DNA from: Clostridiales bacterium
GTDB lineage: Bacteria; Bacillota; Clostridia; Christensenellales; Aristaeellaceae
DNA: 63,617 nt
Assembly (NCBI GenBank): GCA_015056365.1
Contig: SVGM01000018.1
Location: forward strand, 1-63,617
Direction: 5' to 3'
The notes beneath the pieces were generated by a model that was given only the letters and a program-made list of their open reading frames with translations, was not told where the DNA came from and did no database searches. Both the position numbers and the translations under genes were made by a program. This document shows, piece after piece, positions 1 to 9,155 of the stretch. The stretch's first letter is position 1; each line of letters starts with the position of its first letter.

Positions 1-127
1 CCAGACCATGGTCGCCAAGATCGACGAAGACACCTATCAGGTGCAGGTCGTGTCCTGGTACGACAACGAGAACAGCTACACCTCTCAGATGGTCCGCACC
101 ATCAAGTACTTCGCTGAGCTGAACTAA
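1..127 (+). CDS. gap: Glyceraldehyde-3-phosphate dehydrogenase, C-terminal end (partial)
   Basis: Only the last 41 codons are in the window, read from base 2 to a TAA at 125-127; the 5' part lies outside. The peptide contains the C-terminal GAPDH signature SWYDNENSYTSQMVRT followed by IKYFAEL, where the WYDNE segment contributes to the active-site and NAD pocket in this family. GAPDH is the glycolytic enzyme converting glyceraldehyde-3-phosphate to 1,3-bisphosphoglycerate in the cytoplasm. The gene is followed by two hairpins, the second a strong intrinsic terminator, so it ends its transcription unit here. The family call is secure; the subtype (NAD or NADP) cannot be judged from this fragment. 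Confidence 0.93.
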   Translation, partial: QTMVAKIDEDTYQVQVVSWYDNENSYTSQMVRTIKYFAELN

Positions 128-227
128 GCAGGGTTTCACCCTGCACCCATCGCTGCGCTTTGCGCAGGGGTTCGGTGCGCAGGTACGTGAAATGTTGATT
201 TGGTACGGTAGGCTTCCAGCACTGGAA
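128..227 (+). repeat. Hairpins downstream of gap
   Basis: Two inverted repeats precede the true terminator: GCAGGGT/ACCCTGC at 128-144, directly after the gap stop codon, and GCTTCCA/TGGAAGC at about 209-226, flanked by GGTAC on both sides. Neither is followed by a T-run, so they are more likely mRNA 3' stabilisers or processing structures than terminators. Confidence 0.45.
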
Positions 228-252
228 GCACCACTGGTACGATAAACATTTA

Positions 253-295
253 CCCCTTTTTCCTTTGGCTTTTGTCAAGGAAAGAGGGGTTTTTC
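253..295 (+). terminator. Rho-independent terminator of gap
   Basis: A 13-bp stem pairs CCCCTTTTTCCTT (253-265) with AAGGAAAGAGGGG (277-289), with one mismatch, an 11-nt loop and then TTTTT. It closes the gap transcription unit. The following 296-385 holds nothing recognisable. Confidence 0.8.
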
Positions 296-385
296 TGTCT
301 CCAAGACAATACGCTCAGGAACTAAACAATATGCTGTAAAGCCTGAAAACAAAAATGATGGTCCTCAAGCACATCAGAAGAATAG

Positions 386-414
386 TTGACTCTTTTCCTA
401 TGACATATTATGAT
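386..414 (+). promoter_or_regulatory. Sigma-A type promoter of the 481-2673 gene
   Basis: TTGACT at 386-391 and TATGAT at 409-414 are separated by 17 nt. The start codon at 481 lies about 60 nt downstream of the expected transcription start, so there is a short leader. Confidence 0.6.
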
Positions 415-480
415 AGATACACAACGATTATACGGTTGCATTGTTGATATCACGCCAATTTCATATCCAGGAGAGTGAAC

Positions 481-2673
481 ATGATGAAACTCCACTACGG
501 TGATTATTCTCTTTTTCTGAACGACGGAGGCATTGAGATCAGTCGGAAGGGGCAGCTGTTGTACCTGAACAGGCGCCCGCTTTGCATAACCGTCAAGACC
601 GCTTCCACCGCCAATGAATTCTATGAAGGCGCTTACGACCAGATTTGCGAAGAGGATGGCTTGGTGACCGCCCGGGGTAACCTGCGGCTGCCTACGGGTT
701 CTGCCTTTTCCTTTACGGATACGTATCGAATGACCGAAACCGGCTGCTGCTTGAACCGCAAGGTGACTGTGCTGGAAGGCGGCAGTGACATTGGTTTTTC
801 CAGCAAAGTTTCGCTGTACATGGTTCAGTCCGACAAGCCTGATGACTACGAATGCTTCGCGCCGGGATGCTGGTACCGGCACAATGAATTTGCTCCGCAG
901 GGCTATATGGGCAAGGATCTGGACTGCGAGTATTTCTGGAAATACGAGACCCGTTATGCGCTGCCTGTATTTGCCATGCGAAACAGCGCTTCCGGCGAGA
1001 CCGTCTCTCTGTCCCGCTGGGCAGCAGACGTTACCTTGCGCAATCTTGACGCGGAAATGTCCGAAAATAGCGTGGACCCCAGTTTCACCATCGGTTCCAT
1101 CGGCATGAGCCGCCCCGCCGCACAAACCCTCAACTATATGTATTACGGCTTTGCGGTGAGGAAGGAACATCCGGTGCCGCTGCAGGGCCTTTCCATCGAC
1201 TACGTTTATCCGGGCAGCGAGGGACAAACCGCCATCATTAACCATTACGGCGGTCTGGATTTCCACAATAAGCCCATGTCTCTGCAGCGCGTCAACCATC
1301 CTGTGACGCCAGGTTTCACGCAGGATTATTCCGTCTGCATCAGCTTTGATCATCACGATACCTTCCAGGACATGATGCGCGAAAGTTGGCGCAGCACCTA
1401 TTCCAGAATGCGGGATCGGCTTTTCCAGGTGGATAACACGCAGCATTTCCATAACTGCATGAAGATCTTCATGGCATACACCAGTAAGTACGGTGATTCC
1501 TACGGCCTGCCCTTTGCGGCGCAGCTGCCTGATATGGACGCGAACAATGTGTCGTTCCAGTTCGGCTTTGTGGGTCAGCAGCCCGGCATCGGGTATCTGC
1601 TGATGCGCTACGGCATTCTGGAGGATATCGAGGAAGCACGGGAAAAAGGGTTCGGTATTCTGGATTTCTGGGTAAGGGCTGCCGACACCGCCTCCGGTCT
1701 GCCGCCCATGTGCTACAATCCCAATATGCAGGGGTTTGAGCCGTATCCTTACTATATCCGTATGCTGGCCGACGGTCTGGAGGCCATTCTGGAAGCATGG
1801 CGTTTCCTTTACAAACGCGGAATCGAAAAGGAAGAATATATCAACTTCTGCAAAAAAGCTGCAGACTGGCTGGTGTCCGCCCAGAACGACGACGGCAGCT
1901 TTTACCGCGCCTATTATGCGGACGGATCCATCCGTATGGATTCCAAGTCCAACACGCCCAGTGTGATTCGTTTCCTGATCCAGATGTACCTGATTACCCG
2001 CAAGCCGGAATACCGTGCCGCTGCCGTAAAGGCCGGTGAATGGTCCTACGAGAACGCCTACCGCCAGTTGGAATTCCGTGGTGGCACCTGCGATAACAGC
2101 GATATTCAGGACAAGGAAGCGGGCATCTATGGCATTTGGGGCTTCCTGGCCCTTTATGACCTTACGAAGGAGGAGCGCTGGCTGGAGGCTGCTAAAGGAT
2201 CCGCCGATTACACCGAGACCTGGACCTACGCCTGGTCTTTCCCCGTCTTTGCGCCCTGGTCCAACCATCCCTTCAACAAAAATTCTATCAGTGGCCAGAG
2301 CATCATCGTCATCGGCGGCGGCGCGGACGTTTATATGGCTGCCTGCTCCTACACGTATTACAGGCTATACCTGATCACCAAGGATCCCCATTATCTGGAT
2401 TTTGCCGAGTTCATTGACAACAATACCCGGCAGGCCAACGATTTGGACGGTTCCTGCGGCTATGCCATGCCTGGCCTCGTCCATGAAAGCGCGGGTTTTG
2501 CGCTGCAAAAGATGCAGAGCCATTATCACTGGCTGCCCTGGTGCAACTTCGTAGAGGCCGAGCCTGCTGCCCGGATGTATGATACCTTCGGTACCTACGA
2601 GGTATCTCGGGCAAAGATGCTCGATCCTGCGCAGCAGGAAGCCCTTAATGATATTTACAGCGATTACGTCTGA
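481..2673 (+). CDS. Putative glycoside hydrolase-like protein with (alpha/alpha)6-type C-terminal half
   Basis: This 730-residue protein has no signal peptide. The first roughly 300 residues read as beta-sandwich (alternating short strands, many aromatics). From about residue 330 onward it is helical with repeated Trp/Tyr/Gly-rich hairpin junctions (for example SAQNDDGSFYRAYY and QDKEAGIYGIWGF), which is typical of six-hairpin glycosidase or lyase barrels. I do not recognise the exact family, so the substrate is unknown; a role on uronate- or xylan-derived sugars is only suggested by the window's other genes. I chose ATG 481 because AGGAG at 469-473 then sits 7 nt upstream; the in-frame GTG at 475 is too close to it. 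The gene is monocistronic between a promoter at 386 and a terminator at 2811. Confidence 0.7.
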   Translation: MMKLHYGDYSLFLNDGGIEISRKGQLLYLNRRPLCITVKTASTANEFYEGAYDQICEEDGLVTARGNLRLPTGSAFSFTDTYRMTETGCCLNRKVTVLEGGSDIGFSSKVSLYMVQSDKPDDYECFAPGCWYRHNEFAPQGYMGKDLDCEYFWKYETRYALPVFAMRNSASGETVSLSRWAADVTLRNLDAEMSENSVDPSFTIGSIGMSRPAAQTLNYMYYGFAVRKEHPVPLQGLSIDYVYPGSEGQTAIINHYGGLDFHNKPMSLQRVNHPVTPGFTQDYSVCISFDHHDTFQDMMRESWRSTYSRMRDRLFQVDNTQHFHNCMKIFMAYTSKYGDSYGLPFAAQLPDMDANNVSFQFGFVGQQPGIGYLLMRYGILEDIEEAREKGFGILDFWVRAADTASGLPPMCYNPNMQGFEPYPYYIRMLADGLEAILEAWRFLYKRGIEKEEYINFCKKAADWLVSAQNDDGSFYRAYYADGSIRMDSKSNTPSVIRFLIQMYLITRKPEYRAAAVKAGEWSYENAYRQLEFRGGTCDNSDIQDKEAGIYGIWGFLALYDLTKEERWLEAAKGSADYTETWTYAWSFPVFAPWSNHPFNKNSISGQSIIVIGGGADVYMAACSYTYYRLYLITKDPHYLDFAEFIDNNTRQANDLDGSCGYAMPGLVHESAGFALQKMQSHYHWLPWCNFVEAEPAARMYDTFGTYEVSRAKMLDPAQQEALNDIYSDYV

Positions 2674-2810
2674 TCGTTGGGGAGTAGGGGAGAGGCCCGC
2701 CAGCATTCCTTCCAAGCCTACCTTCATACAAACAGCCTGATTTCATCATGCGCCAAAAAGAAGGCTACCGGTGGCGGGAGGATTCTGAAGGAACCGTTTA
2801 TCCAGCAACC

Positions 2811-2848
2811 AGCAAAGGAGCATCCGACGCTCGGATGCTCCTTTGCTT
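2811..2848 (+). terminator. Long perfect-stem terminator
   Basis: A 17-bp perfect stem (2811-2827 with 2831-2847) closes on a 3-nt CGC loop. The stem's A-rich and T-rich ends make it work in either direction, but only the upstream plus-strand gene needs it. The rest of 2674-2965 shows no gene. Confidence 0.7.
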
Positions 2849-2965
2849 ATGCAGATGTACAAACGCAATGCACTGGAACGGTGCGTATAATTGCGCCCTC
2901 CTGAAATAGTGGGGAAGTGCGTTCCGCTGCTCGGCAGATTGGAATTTATCTAACTGTTTGATCCT

Positions 2966-3523
2966 CTAATTGGGTGCCCACAATTGCTTCAATGAAGATA
3001 TTCTATTAAAGTTGGTGAGCTTTTTTGTAATATGGTTTACGCACTCTTCGGTAGTATTAGTAAATGTGTCAACAGTAATATCATAACAGTCCTGCGGTTC
3101 AATGTCATTTATTTGTGCTTCACCTTGGCCGACAGTTCTATCACCACGCTCAGTTTCTCGTCGGCGCAGTTCGTGAATTGGGCAGACTACCCTGACAAGA
3201 AGAACAGGATAGTCATGCAAACATTGAACATATTGTTTAAGTGTTTCAAAGTATGTCAGCATTATATTATCTACAACCACATTTGTTCCTGCATCTGATA
3301 GTGTCATTATGGTTTGAAGTAAAACAGTTTGACTCGTATAAACCGCAGTTCCTAATTCATTTTCCACCATCTTGCTAGGCATCATATTTATGAAATCATC
3401 AATGCTTAAACGGACATATAGTTCATCAAGCGTATTTTGTATGGCTTTTGCCAACGTTGTCTTTCCAGAACTGGAAACACCATTAAGAATAATAATCTTA
3501 CCTTTATCCATGGCTATGCTCAC
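2966..3523 (-). CDS. Chloramphenicol phosphotransferase-like P-loop kinase
   Basis: This 185-residue protein begins with a Walker A loop (ILNGVSSSGKTTLAKA) and continues with LSIDDFINMMPSK, an acidic site placed like the catalytic Asp of CPT-type kinases. Near the C-terminus RERGDRTVGQGEAQ and YDITVDTFTNT match the lid and YD-VDT pattern of the chloramphenicol 3-O-phosphotransferase family. Family members phosphorylate chloramphenicol, but many homologues have unknown substrates, so resistance is not implied. Translation probably starts at GTG 3521-3523, a few bases after GGGAA; an in-frame ATG lies 12 nt inside. The gene is clearly more AT-rich than its neighbours, uses AT-rich codons and stands alone, which suggests horizontal acquisition. 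Confidence 0.72.
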   Translation of the reverse strand: MSIAMDKGKIIILNGVSSSGKTTLAKAIQNTLDELYVRLSIDDFINMMPSKMVENELGTAVYTSQTVLLQTIMTLSDAGTNVVVDNIMLTYFETLKQYVQCLHDYPVLLVRVVCPIHELRRRETERGDRTVGQGEAQINDIEPQDCYDITVDTFTNTTEECVNHITKKLTNFNRISSLKQLWAPN

Positions 3524-4016
3524 TCATTTCCCAAATTCAAGTTTATTGCTTTCATTCTATCACAGTAGTACAGGAGACTGCAAGCCAGCCAAGGCCTGCG
3601 GTTCCGTTATTTGCAAGATGAAAAGAGGAGGATAACTCCATCCTTTTCATCCCCCCCACTGATAAGAAAGCTGTTTTTCCCTCTTTTCGACGGAAATGAT
3701 GACGGGGGCTTTTGTATGCAGTCAACATCAGGCTTCAAGTATTTCTAGCAAAGGACTGGGAGAAGAGGCAGGTATCCAAGAATGTCGATAATGCTGTTAC
3801 CATTCACGTTATGTATGGACATGTTTCCTGATATGACAGAGTTGTACCTGCAAGCGCCTTTGGGAACTTGCACACAAATATCTGTTTTGCGGCTTAAAAG
3901 TTATTAATACAAAACGGCCTCACTCCTGAATTCGGGAGTGAGGCCGAAATAAGTGGGTTTGTTCCTGCATTTGACTACACTGCAACGTCATTGAAGCCGG
4001 TTGACGTCGCTGGCGC
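3524..4016. other. AT-rich intergenic stretch, possible gene remnant
   Basis: This 493-nt gap holds no intact gene. About 3724-3833 on the plus strand reads as an open stretch (LAKDWEKRQVSKN, then TIHVMYGHVS) without a start codon, and a plus-one shift continues it as DMTELYLQAP. The YGHVS-DM part is faintly like the C-terminal end of tyrosine recombinases, so a decayed integrase is possible but weakly supported. An inverted repeat GATGAAAAG/CTTTTCATC lies at about 3616-3650, and the 3911-3946 terminator lies at the right end. Confidence 0.25.
3911..3946 (-). terminator. Terminator of the large secreted-protein gene
   Basis: The GGCCTCACTCC/GGGAGTGAGGCC stem, read on the minus strand, ends in TTTT. 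It lies about 70 nt after the stop codon of the gene at 4017-8975. Confidence 0.75.
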
Positions 4017-7000
4017 TTATTCAGTGATCGTTACGAGGCTGCCGTCCGGCATGTGTGCAACGATCTTCGTTACTGCAAAGCCCCAATAAGTGACGGAAGA
4101 ATCGCTGGTCAGCTGGAGAATGAGTGTATCGCCATCAATGCTGATTGTCTGACCAGCAAGCTCACCACCAGAGTATCTATTGGAACGAATATCCAGCGAC
4201 CAATCCTCAGCAGAATAGACGGTGACGAAATCATAGCTTTCTTCGGTATAGGTGCGTTCATCAAATGTGACATCCAGACAGGTTGCACCTTCGTAAACAT
4301 ACCGCCAGGTTTGATCAGCATACTCCTGATAGTCGTGCTCTGACTGAAGTTCGGCAAGAGAGGTAACGATCGTTGGCGGTACAACAATCTGTGGGTTCAG
4401 AGTGTAGTATTTGTTGTCAGCATTCATAAAACCGGAGATGATCACGTAATCGTAACCGTTTTGCCAGCCCTCCGGCAGTTCGTATGTCAAGGTGGCTTGT
4501 GACGAGGTGGCATTCAAAGTGAAAGAAGCAACTTCGCTCCAGTTACTGTCCAGAATGGAAACTACACGAGGAACATCTGCCAAGACATGGGGGTTGAGGC
4601 AAGTGAAAGTAACGCTAAACGTTCTGCCGTTAGTGATTTTGGTGGTTGCTGCATAAGCCACAACAGGATCGGGATATTCTTGGTTGGGAGTAAGGTCAAA
4701 CGTGAACGTACCGCGCTCTTCATCAAGCAAGTAGTCATCGCTCTCTAACAGTTTGATGCGAAGCTGCACAGCGCCGGCCTGGAACGCACTGAGCCAAATG
4801 TCGTTATCGAGGTAAAGATCGTAGGATTTTTCGGGAGTTGATAAATCAAAGTAATAATATATGTATGTATCCGCTGGGAGCTCGATACACTTTCCGTTGG
4901 CATCCAGGAATTCATAAACGTATTCAATGTAGAACATATCTTCCACGCGGAAAAGCTCGGTTTCTGTTCCAAATTTGAGCGTGGGGAACTGGAACCAATC
5001 GAAAGAATCACTCTCACCCGTTACGTACATGGTGGGCAGTACTAGATTCTCAGAATCGATGACGTGAACCTGTTGACTAAACGTCTGACCATCGGCTCCG
5101 GTAGCGGTGAGGGTCGCGCTGCCAATACCAACCGCTGTCAAAGTGCCGCTTTCATCAACGGTGATGACGCTTTCATCGCTGCTGGAGAAGGAAACAGCAC
5201 ACGTGTAATCACTGGATTCATCCACGTCGAAGTAATATTCGATGACGCAGGACTCATTCGGCAGCATACGGTTAGGCGCATAGATGGTGAGCTGCGGCGC
5301 CAGCACAGTAACGGTCATACTATCCGTCTGACCGTCAGCAGTGGTGACCGTAATCGTTACTTCGCCAGCACCGATGGCAGTCATATTGCCTTCAGAGTCG
5401 ATGGTGACAATGTTTTCATTACTGCTTGAGTAGGTTACTTCGCTGGTATAGCCGTAAGAATCATCGACGCTAAAGAAATACTCAATGGTAAAGGTTTCGT
5501 CCATCCACATGGTGGAAATCAAATTGGAGATGTAAATTTTCGGCGGCAAAACAGGGAAGGAGACGGTGACGTCGGTCTTCTCTCCGTCAACATAGAGATA
5601 GGCAGTAATTTCTTGACCGATGGTACCAATAAATCGGTTATCAAGATAGATGGAGAAATCGCTATCTTCGTTATATCCCCAAATCGTTCCCTCATCAAGC
5701 AAAGAACCGTCAGCCAGCTTCAGCGCCCAATGATTGTTCGCTGTTATGTTTTGCTTGACCCGATAACGTTCAATAAAACCATCGAAAGAATCGCCCAATC
5801 GATAGCTCTGACTGGTGTAAGGTATAATTGAGTATAGGTCTTTCTCGGGTACATAATTCACTTCGATTAAGACGCCGACGTCGCTGTTATTGAAACGAGG
5901 CGCGTCGTAGTAGGGATCTTTCGGAATCGTGAGATACAGATATTTCGCATCATCGGAGTAGCTAGAGCCGCTGGGCCACCTGAAAAATTCAGTGGTGAAA
6001 CCGTTGAGAAGCTCTTCTTCAGAACAGTTCACAGTAATCCGTCGGTTGTTAATGTTACGCATAGACGAGTCCAGAAGTATTGCATCATAGTCAAAATACG
6101 GATTCGCATAGTTGGGATCGATTTCTACGGGCATCGGACCGTCCAGCGTTAAGGTGACAAGAAGAGACTTGCCATAGTCGGTGCTTACGGTTGGCGAGCT
6201 GATGGAAAGCGTAGGAAGATCTTCCGATTCGTTCTGGTATACCTGGACAGGAATCGTGGACCCGTAGGAGAGATTGTATTTGTCATTGAATCTGAAGAAA
6301 ATGATGGCTTCTCCTTGGCTATGAGCGGTGACGATGCCGTTCTGATCAACCGAAGCGACAGAATCATCAAAACTCCAGAAGGAGAAATCCTCGATTGTGA
6401 CACTGTTAGACACAAGGAGAGGGAGACGTGCTGTTTTGCCTTCAGCGATGCTCATGCTATACTCGAGCAATCCGTACGGCTCAGATACCGAGACGCCGTC
6501 CTCGCCGATCAGTAAGGTATCGGCATACAAACAGTAAGACAGATAGAGCCCTGGCAGCGCATCTTCCGCAACCGTGACAGTAATGACGCCGGAGGGATTT
6601 TCTTTTGTCAGCGTGACAGGAGCAGAGGGGGTGAGGGAATATGCGTCATAAATAGGAAGCAAAGAAACGGTCACGCTCTTGGTCATCTTTTCGGGGTTGA
6701 CACAGGTGACTTCTACGGAAACGCTTCCGCCGGGGCCGGCGCTATAGCCGCTTACGGAGTATTCAAAATCAAGCACACTTTCATCGCTGGAACCAGTATC
6801 AGAGTAAGTGAAGCTTACGCTGGCTTCAGACTCGGCACCGATTTTATAGGAGTCGCTTTCTACCAAATGTGCCTCGATATAATGAATTCGTTCTTCCGGA
6901 GTGGCAGGTTCATACCCCAGTCGCCAGTGGAGGTAATCCGCGTTTTCGTAGACTTCAGCTACTCTGCCGTTGTTTGGATAAGCCATCTCGCTTGCGGTAC

Positions 7001-8975
7001 CGATGAATTCATGATTTGCATCATAACAGTCTATGCTCAATTCGAAATGACTCTCATCGTTCAAAAACATACCGGGCGTATCCGGAATGAGCACAAACAT
7101 CAATTCGTAGTAACCCGAATTGGCAGACCAATTCAGGGATTTGTAGGGGGCGAATAATGACAGGGTGGGAACTTCCCCGTCAGGAGCAGAAACGGGGGCT
7201 CCATTCGAGACTTTGATCTTGAACTGCTTGGAATGTCCTGTTTTGGTCGTAACAGTAGCAGTTGTCACGCCTTCTGACACGCCGGTAATGCTGCCGGTAG
7301 GACTGATGGTGGCAATAGAGGGGTCAGCCACAGAGAACGTGAGGGGCAACTGGTCTGTGAATGAGCAGTAAGAATTTTGAGAAGTCACATAGGTTTCCCC
7401 GACATTGACGTTGACGTCACCGACATACAAACCGTCGAGCCAGACCCCGCAAACTACGGGTTCGGCATTGCCTACTGAAATCGTCAAGTAGTTGTCTGTA
7501 TCATCACTCGTAGCGTACTCCCATTCCAGAGGGAACATGACATCGCCGTAAACAGACGGATTGTCTCTGGTGACGGTGCCGAGCGTGGTATTCACATAGC
7601 CGTCAGGCGAGGTGACGGTAACGGTTTCTGCCTTGGTCAGGGATTCGGGGTTGGTAACAGCTACATACACTTGAGCATAACTGCCGGGACAGCCGCTGCC
7701 GTAACTCAGCATTACGTCCAAAACAGGCGCTGCAGAAGCATTAGGAGTCAGGGAAATCGTGGCAGTGGACGTTTTGCCCGGAATAAAACTGCTTGAACTT
7801 CTGGGGTTAACGTTCATCGTCAATTTGACGGCGTTGGAATGTGACGGAACAATAGAATAAGTTTCGCTTGCATTGTCAAGCAAGTAGCCGCGTGAAGAAT
7901 AGCTCACAGGCAGATCGGAAGCATCAAAATAAGTCAAATCGAGCGTAACATACGCTTCGTCCAGATGTGACGCATCGAGTCCGTTGTCAGAGGACAGCGT
8001 AAAATCGAACGCCTTGCCGATAGCAGCGGTGGAAGGAACGCTGGTAATGCTGACAGGGATCTGGCCCATGTCAACTTCCACACGGCACTGAGCGGCAGTA
8101 CCATCTGCTGCAGTAACAAACACATAAGTTGTACCGTTGGAGACAGCAGTGAGTTTTCCCTCGTCAGATACGTCAACGATCCAATCATCGAGCGAATCGT
8201 AGGTTACGCTCTTATCCGTCAGGGTATCGCTGATCACTTCTGCAGCCAACGTTGCCGTCGGGTTTTCATTATTCAGTTTGATGGAATAGGAGGACAGAAC
8301 CAGCTGGGTAACGCCTGCGGTAACCACAACCGCATCGGGGCAGTCAGCGTAAGCACCATCAGCGACCGTTACGTCCTTGGGCAGCACGATTCTCTTGAGC
8401 TGCGAGCACTGCATAAACGCATTGGCGGACAGAGCAGTAACGCTTGCCTGACCAACGGTTGCAGGGATGATCACGCTTTCAGGGATCTCAAGCGCATCCA
8501 CCGGGCAAAGCAAGGTGGCGGTTCCGCCGGAAACCTGATAATAGAAGCCGCCCTGCGCAGTGATGGAAGCGGAATCCACAAAGGTGACGCCAGCTTCAGT
8601 CGCCCAGGCAGCAGCTGCGCTTCCGGTGGGAGCGAACACATACTTCGCAGCCGTGTTACCGGTTACGGCTGTCTGGCTTCCGCGGAAAAAGACATAGGCC
8701 AGAGACACGGATTCCTGTCCGGCAAAGGTCTGCACAGCAGAGGGAATGTCCAGCGCATAGATGCCGCTGTTTTTGAAAGCATTTTGTCCGACACTGGTTA
8801 CAGTACCGGGCAACTCAACAAGCCCTTGCAGAGAAATATCTCCGACAAAGGCTTCGTTCTCGATTTGAGTAAGCGCCGCAGGCAGAATAATCTTCGAAGC
8901 GCTTGCGGCAGTCAATACGGCAAAAGTCATTATGACCGCAAGGAGCAACGAGGTGAGTTTTTGAAGTTTTTTCAT
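4017..8975 (-). CDS. Very large secreted protein with BspA-type leucine-rich repeats and Big_2 Ig-like domains
   Basis: This 1652-residue protein starts with a Sec signal peptide (KKLQKL, then LLLAVIMTFAVLTAASAS). Residues of about 28-220 carry LRR_5/BspA-like repeats (ILPAALTQIENEAF, LPGTVTSVGQNAFKNS, SANAFMQCSQLKRIVLPKDV). At least five bacterial Ig-like group 2 modules follow, recognisable by the pattern I-x-(D/P)-x-G-x-(I/L/M)-T-A (VSDEGKLTAVSNG, ISPTGSITGVSEG, VDQNGIVTAHSQG, IDSEGNMTAIGAG, VDESGTLTAVGIG), spaced by beta-rich acidic stretches. There is no LPxTG, SLH or C-terminal membrane anchor, so it is probably released or held non-covalently. A role in adhesion or surface scaffolding is inferred from the domain types. 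It is a single-gene unit with promoter (9018-9046) and terminator. Its composition is Ser/Thr/Asp/Tyr-rich and less GC-rich than neighbouring enzymes. Confidence 0.88.
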   Translation of the reverse strand: MKKLQKLTSLLLAVIMTFAVLTAASASKIILPAALTQIENEAFVGDISLQGLVELPGTVTSVGQNAFKNSGIYALDIPSAVQTFAGQESVSLAYVFFRGSQTAVTGNTAAKYVFAPTGSAAAAWATEAGVTFVDSASITAQGGFYYQVSGGTATLLCPVDALEIPESVIIPATVGQASVTALSANAFMQCSQLKRIVLPKDVTVADGAYADCPDAVVVTAGVTQLVLSSYSIKLNNENPTATLAAEVISDTLTDKSVTYDSLDDWIVDVSDEGKLTAVSNGTTYVFVTAADGTAAQCRVEVDMGQIPVSITSVPSTAAIGKAFDFTLSSDNGLDASHLDEAYVTLDLTYFDASDLPVSYSSRGYLLDNASETYSIVPSHSNAVKLTMNVNPRSSSSFIPGKTSTATISLTPNASAAPVLDVMLSYGSGCPGSYAQVYVAVTNPESLTKAETVTVTSPDGYVNTTLGTVTRDNPSVYGDVMFPLEWEYATSDDTDNYLTISVGNAEPVVCGVWLDGLYVGDVNVNVGETYVTSQNSYCSFTDQLPLTFSVADPSIATISPTGSITGVSEGVTTATVTTKTGHSKQFKIKVSNGAPVSAPDGEVPTLSLFAPYKSLNWSANSGYYELMFVLIPDTPGMFLNDESHFELSIDCYDANHEFIGTASEMAYPNNGRVAEVYENADYLHWRLGYEPATPEERIHYIEAHLVESDSYKIGAESEASVSFTYSDTGSSDESVLDFEYSVSGYSAGPGGSVSVEVTCVNPEKMTKSVTVSLLPIYDAYSLTPSAPVTLTKENPSGVITVTVAEDALPGLYLSYCLYADTLLIGEDGVSVSEPYGLLEYSMSIAEGKTARLPLLVSNSVTIEDFSFWSFDDSVASVDQNGIVTAHSQGEAIIFFRFNDKYNLSYGSTIPVQVYQNESEDLPTLSISSPTVSTDYGKSLLVTLTLDGPMPVEIDPNYANPYFDYDAILLDSSMRNINNRRITVNCSEEELLNGFTTEFFRWPSGSSYSDDAKYLYLTIPKDPYYDAPRFNNSDVGVLIEVNYVPEKDLYSIIPYTSQSYRLGDSFDGFIERYRVKQNITANNHWALKLADGSLLDEGTIWGYNEDSDFSIYLDNRFIGTIGQEITAYLYVDGEKTDVTVSFPVLPPKIYISNLISTMWMDETFTIEYFFSVDDSYGYTSEVTYSSSNENIVTIDSEGNMTAIGAGEVTITVTTADGQTDSMTVTVLAPQLTIYAPNRMLPNESCVIEYYFDVDESSDYTCAVSFSSSDESVITVDESGTLTAVGIGSATLTATGADGQTFSQQVHVIDSENLVLPTMYVTGESDSFDWFQFPTLKFGTETELFRVEDMFYIEYVYEFLDANGKCIELPADTYIYYYFDLSTPEKSYDLYLDNDIWLSAFQAGAVQLRIKLLESDDYLLDEERGTFTFDLTPNQEYPDPVVAYAATTKITNGRTFSVTFTCLNPHVLADVPRVVSILDSNWSEVASFTLNATSSQATLTYELPEGWQNGYDYVIISGFMNADNKYYTLNPQIVVPPTIVTSLAELQSEHDYQEYADQTWRYVYEGATCLDVTFDERTYTEESYDFVTVYSAEDWSLDIRSNRYSGGELAGQTISIDGDTLILQLTSDSSVTYWGFAVTKIVAHMPDGSLVTITE

Positions 8976-9017
8976 AATTTCGCCCTCTTCTCGTTTTTGA
9001 TGAGAATTCCATCTAAA

Positions 9018-9046
9018 AGATTAACATATTTTAGGCGATTATTCAA
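9018..9046 (-). promoter_or_regulatory. Promoter of the large secreted-protein gene
   Basis: On the minus strand TTGAAT (9041-9046) and TAATCT (9018-9023) are 17 nt apart, about 43 nt upstream of the ATG at 8975. AGAGGGCG just before that ATG serves as the ribosome-binding site. Confidence 0.5.
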
Positions 9047-9155
9047 GATAGAAGGAGGGCGAAATTAATATGAAAGGTTTTTTGCGATCCAGCTTTGATT
9101 TGCTATTGTAAAAGCACAGTTTCGTGTTCTTTAGCGTGATGCGAAATACAATCCA

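Noticed and set aside
322..2268. Long minus-strand open frame of 648 codons across the first glycosidase-like gene
   Set aside because: It is the antisense shadow of a GC-rich gene: it has no ribosome-binding site, no recognisable motif, and overlaps a gene with promoter and ribosome-binding site on the plus strand.
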